From: an uncultured Oscillospiraceae bacterium
GTDB lineage: Bacteria > Bacillota > Clostridia > Oscillospirales > Ruminococcaceae
Assembly (NCBI GenBank): GCA_934526065.1
Contig: CAKSZX010000002.1
Location: 186,001-250,000, forward strand
Length of the DNA: 64,000 bases
Direction of reading: 5' to 3'
A program made the translations under genes and the position numbers. This document shows, in pieces, positions 63,007 through 64,000 of the stretch. The stretch's first letter is position 1. The number at the start of each line of letters is the position of its first letter. Under the pieces are notes generated by a model that was not told the DNA's origin, did no database searches, and was given only the letters and a program-made list of their open reading frames with translations.

Positions 63007-64000
63007 ATGGATTATGAAATTTTAAGTGGCGATACACTTGTGGCATTATGGAAAAACAACGAACTTCAAGTTTTAAATGAACAGCTATTACCTCTTTACC
63101 TCAAAAAAATTCACAATGCCGATATGTGGCTTGAAACGAGAGCCATTGACAGCCACCGTGCAAATTCAAGGCTTATAAAGAAAGCTATCAGGCTGACCGA
63201 AAGAGACGACCTTTCAACTGTTTTAAAAGTAAATGGTGCGACAATAACAGATAATTATTGGGTTAGACCTATAAGTTCTGATTTATCCTATGAGGATATT
63301 CATTTCAACAATGACTATTTTTCAACCCTTGCTTTAAAAGGCAGTTACAGGAGTTTTAATTACGCCACAAAAAGAAAGACTACTCATACACAAGAACTCA
63401 CAAACACCGGCAGCTTTGAAAAATGCTGGAAGCTATCCCAAAACGGCGATTGGTGGATGTACAAGAAGGCAAACCACGATGAACTTTTCTCAGAGGTTTT
63501 CATATATGAATTAGGAGTAAAGTTAGGTTTTAATATGGCAGTATATGAAAAAGGGGACGGCTATGTAAAATCTCTTGATTTTACACATGGCAAGGTGAAT
63601 TTTGAACCTGCTTCATCTTTTATGGGTGATAATGAAGATTATGAAGATGTAGTTGAGGCCCTGAATGAAATATGTCCGCAGGCTATTCCGGACTATATAA
63701 AAATGATTTTTATGGATACCATAATTGCAAATCCGGACAGACATACTAATAATTTTGGATTATTACGAGATAAAAAAAGCGGAGAACTTTTAGGACTTGC
63801 CCCAAATTTTGACAACAATATGGCTTTAATATCAAGAGGCCCCATTTCCAAGCAAAAATCACGGGATATGCTTGTTTCATTGTTTAAAAATTTAATGGAA
63901 TATAACCCGGAATATAAACAATATATACCGACTGTAACAGAAGAGGTTATAACCGAAGTTCTAAGAAGTGTGAATATGAAAGTGAAATCAAAAGAGATAA
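63007..64000 (+). CDS. HipA-like kinase-domain protein (cut by the window end)
   Basis: At least 331 codons run off the right edge without a stop. The C-terminal kinase part shows the HipA catalytic loop NPDRHTNNFG near residue 241, then LAPNFDNNMAL (the DFG-like element) near 263 and an upstream DWWMYKKANHDE lysine segment. HipA toxins phosphorylate tRNA synthetases, but no HipB-like antitoxin lies directly before it. GGAGAA precedes the ATG. It may be a HipA-fold protein of another role. The gene is partial here. Confidence 0.7.
   Translation, partial: MDYEILSGDTLVALWKNNELQVLNEQLLPLYLKKIHNADMWLETRAIDSHRANSRLIKKAIRLTERDDLSTVLKVNGATITDNYWVRPISSDLSYEDIHFNNDYFSTLALKGSYRSFNYATKRKTTHTQELTNTGSFEKCWKLSQNGDWWMYKKANHDELFSEVFIYELGVKLGFNMAVYEKGDGYVKSLDFTHGKVNFEPASSFMGDNEDYEDVVEALNEICPQAIPDYIKMIFMDTIIANPDRHTNNFGLLRDKKSGELLGLAPNFDNNMALISRGPISKQKSRDMLVSLFKNLMEYNPEYKQYIPTVTEEVITEVLRSVNMKVKSKEI

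Overview
The window reads as low-GC Gram-positive DNA of the class Clostridia, probably a gut or rumen Ruminococcaceae/Oscillospiraceae-type bacterium. The grounds are AT-rich codon use, strong AGGAGG-type ribosome binding sites, a SpoIIM-like gene beside a Xer recombinase, class B sortases, a dockerin-like module and Cna-B/SpaA-type surface proteins. No taxonomic marker in the window settles the species.

Positions 1-11,700 look chromosomal. They hold a CydDC-like ABC exporter pair followed by YgbA-like, DUF454 and heavy-metal-associated small proteins. An AraC regulator overlapping a sugar-binding-type lipoprotein and an RlmD/RlmCD-like rRNA methyltransferase come next. A scar with a broken large serine recombinase and two orphan genes follows. 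Last come TIGR04086 and SpoIIM-like membrane proteins, convergent with a Xer-type tyrosine recombinase on the minus strand.

From about 12,000 to the right edge the DNA looks like one large mobile replicon, a plasmid or integrated plasmid whose right end is not in the window. Positions 12,144-38,239 form an extracellular program: a thioester/SpaA-repeat adhesin with a dockerin-like module, lipoproteins, an SAF-domain membrane protein, a signal peptidase, a class B sortase, several secreted proteins with shared modules and a 2,832-residue surface protein. Embedded in it are a 13-iteron origin (21,306-21,798), a Rep_3-type initiator and a candidate structured RNA with its own promoter (24,808-25,075). 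Positions 38,803-42,367 hold a resolvase, a zinc-motif orphan and an AbiL/RloAB-type phage defence pair.

Positions 42,470-62,911 hold DNA-processing and plasmid-biology genes: YqaJ-type exonuclease, PD-(D/E)XK nuclease, RecD-like helicase, AAA/DUF4143 ATPase, PcfK- and PcfJ-like proteins, a RelBE-type toxin-antitoxin, a second class B sortase, SSB, a MoxR-VWA pair, a type I toxin candidate, a second Xer recombinase, a Sak-type annealing protein and a primase. A HipA-like gene runs off the right edge.

The most unusual signal is regulatory. Three copies of a roughly 155-nt conserved structured RNA, each behind its own consensus promoter and followed by an intrinsic terminator, head the YqaJ, SSB and annealing-protein/primase units. 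Many other genes of the element have a terminator-like hairpin squeezed directly in front of the ribosome binding site with no room for a new promoter. This suggests element-wide attenuation or antitermination. Two leaders (48,668-48,730 and 55,962-56,016) show explicit mutually exclusive pairings.
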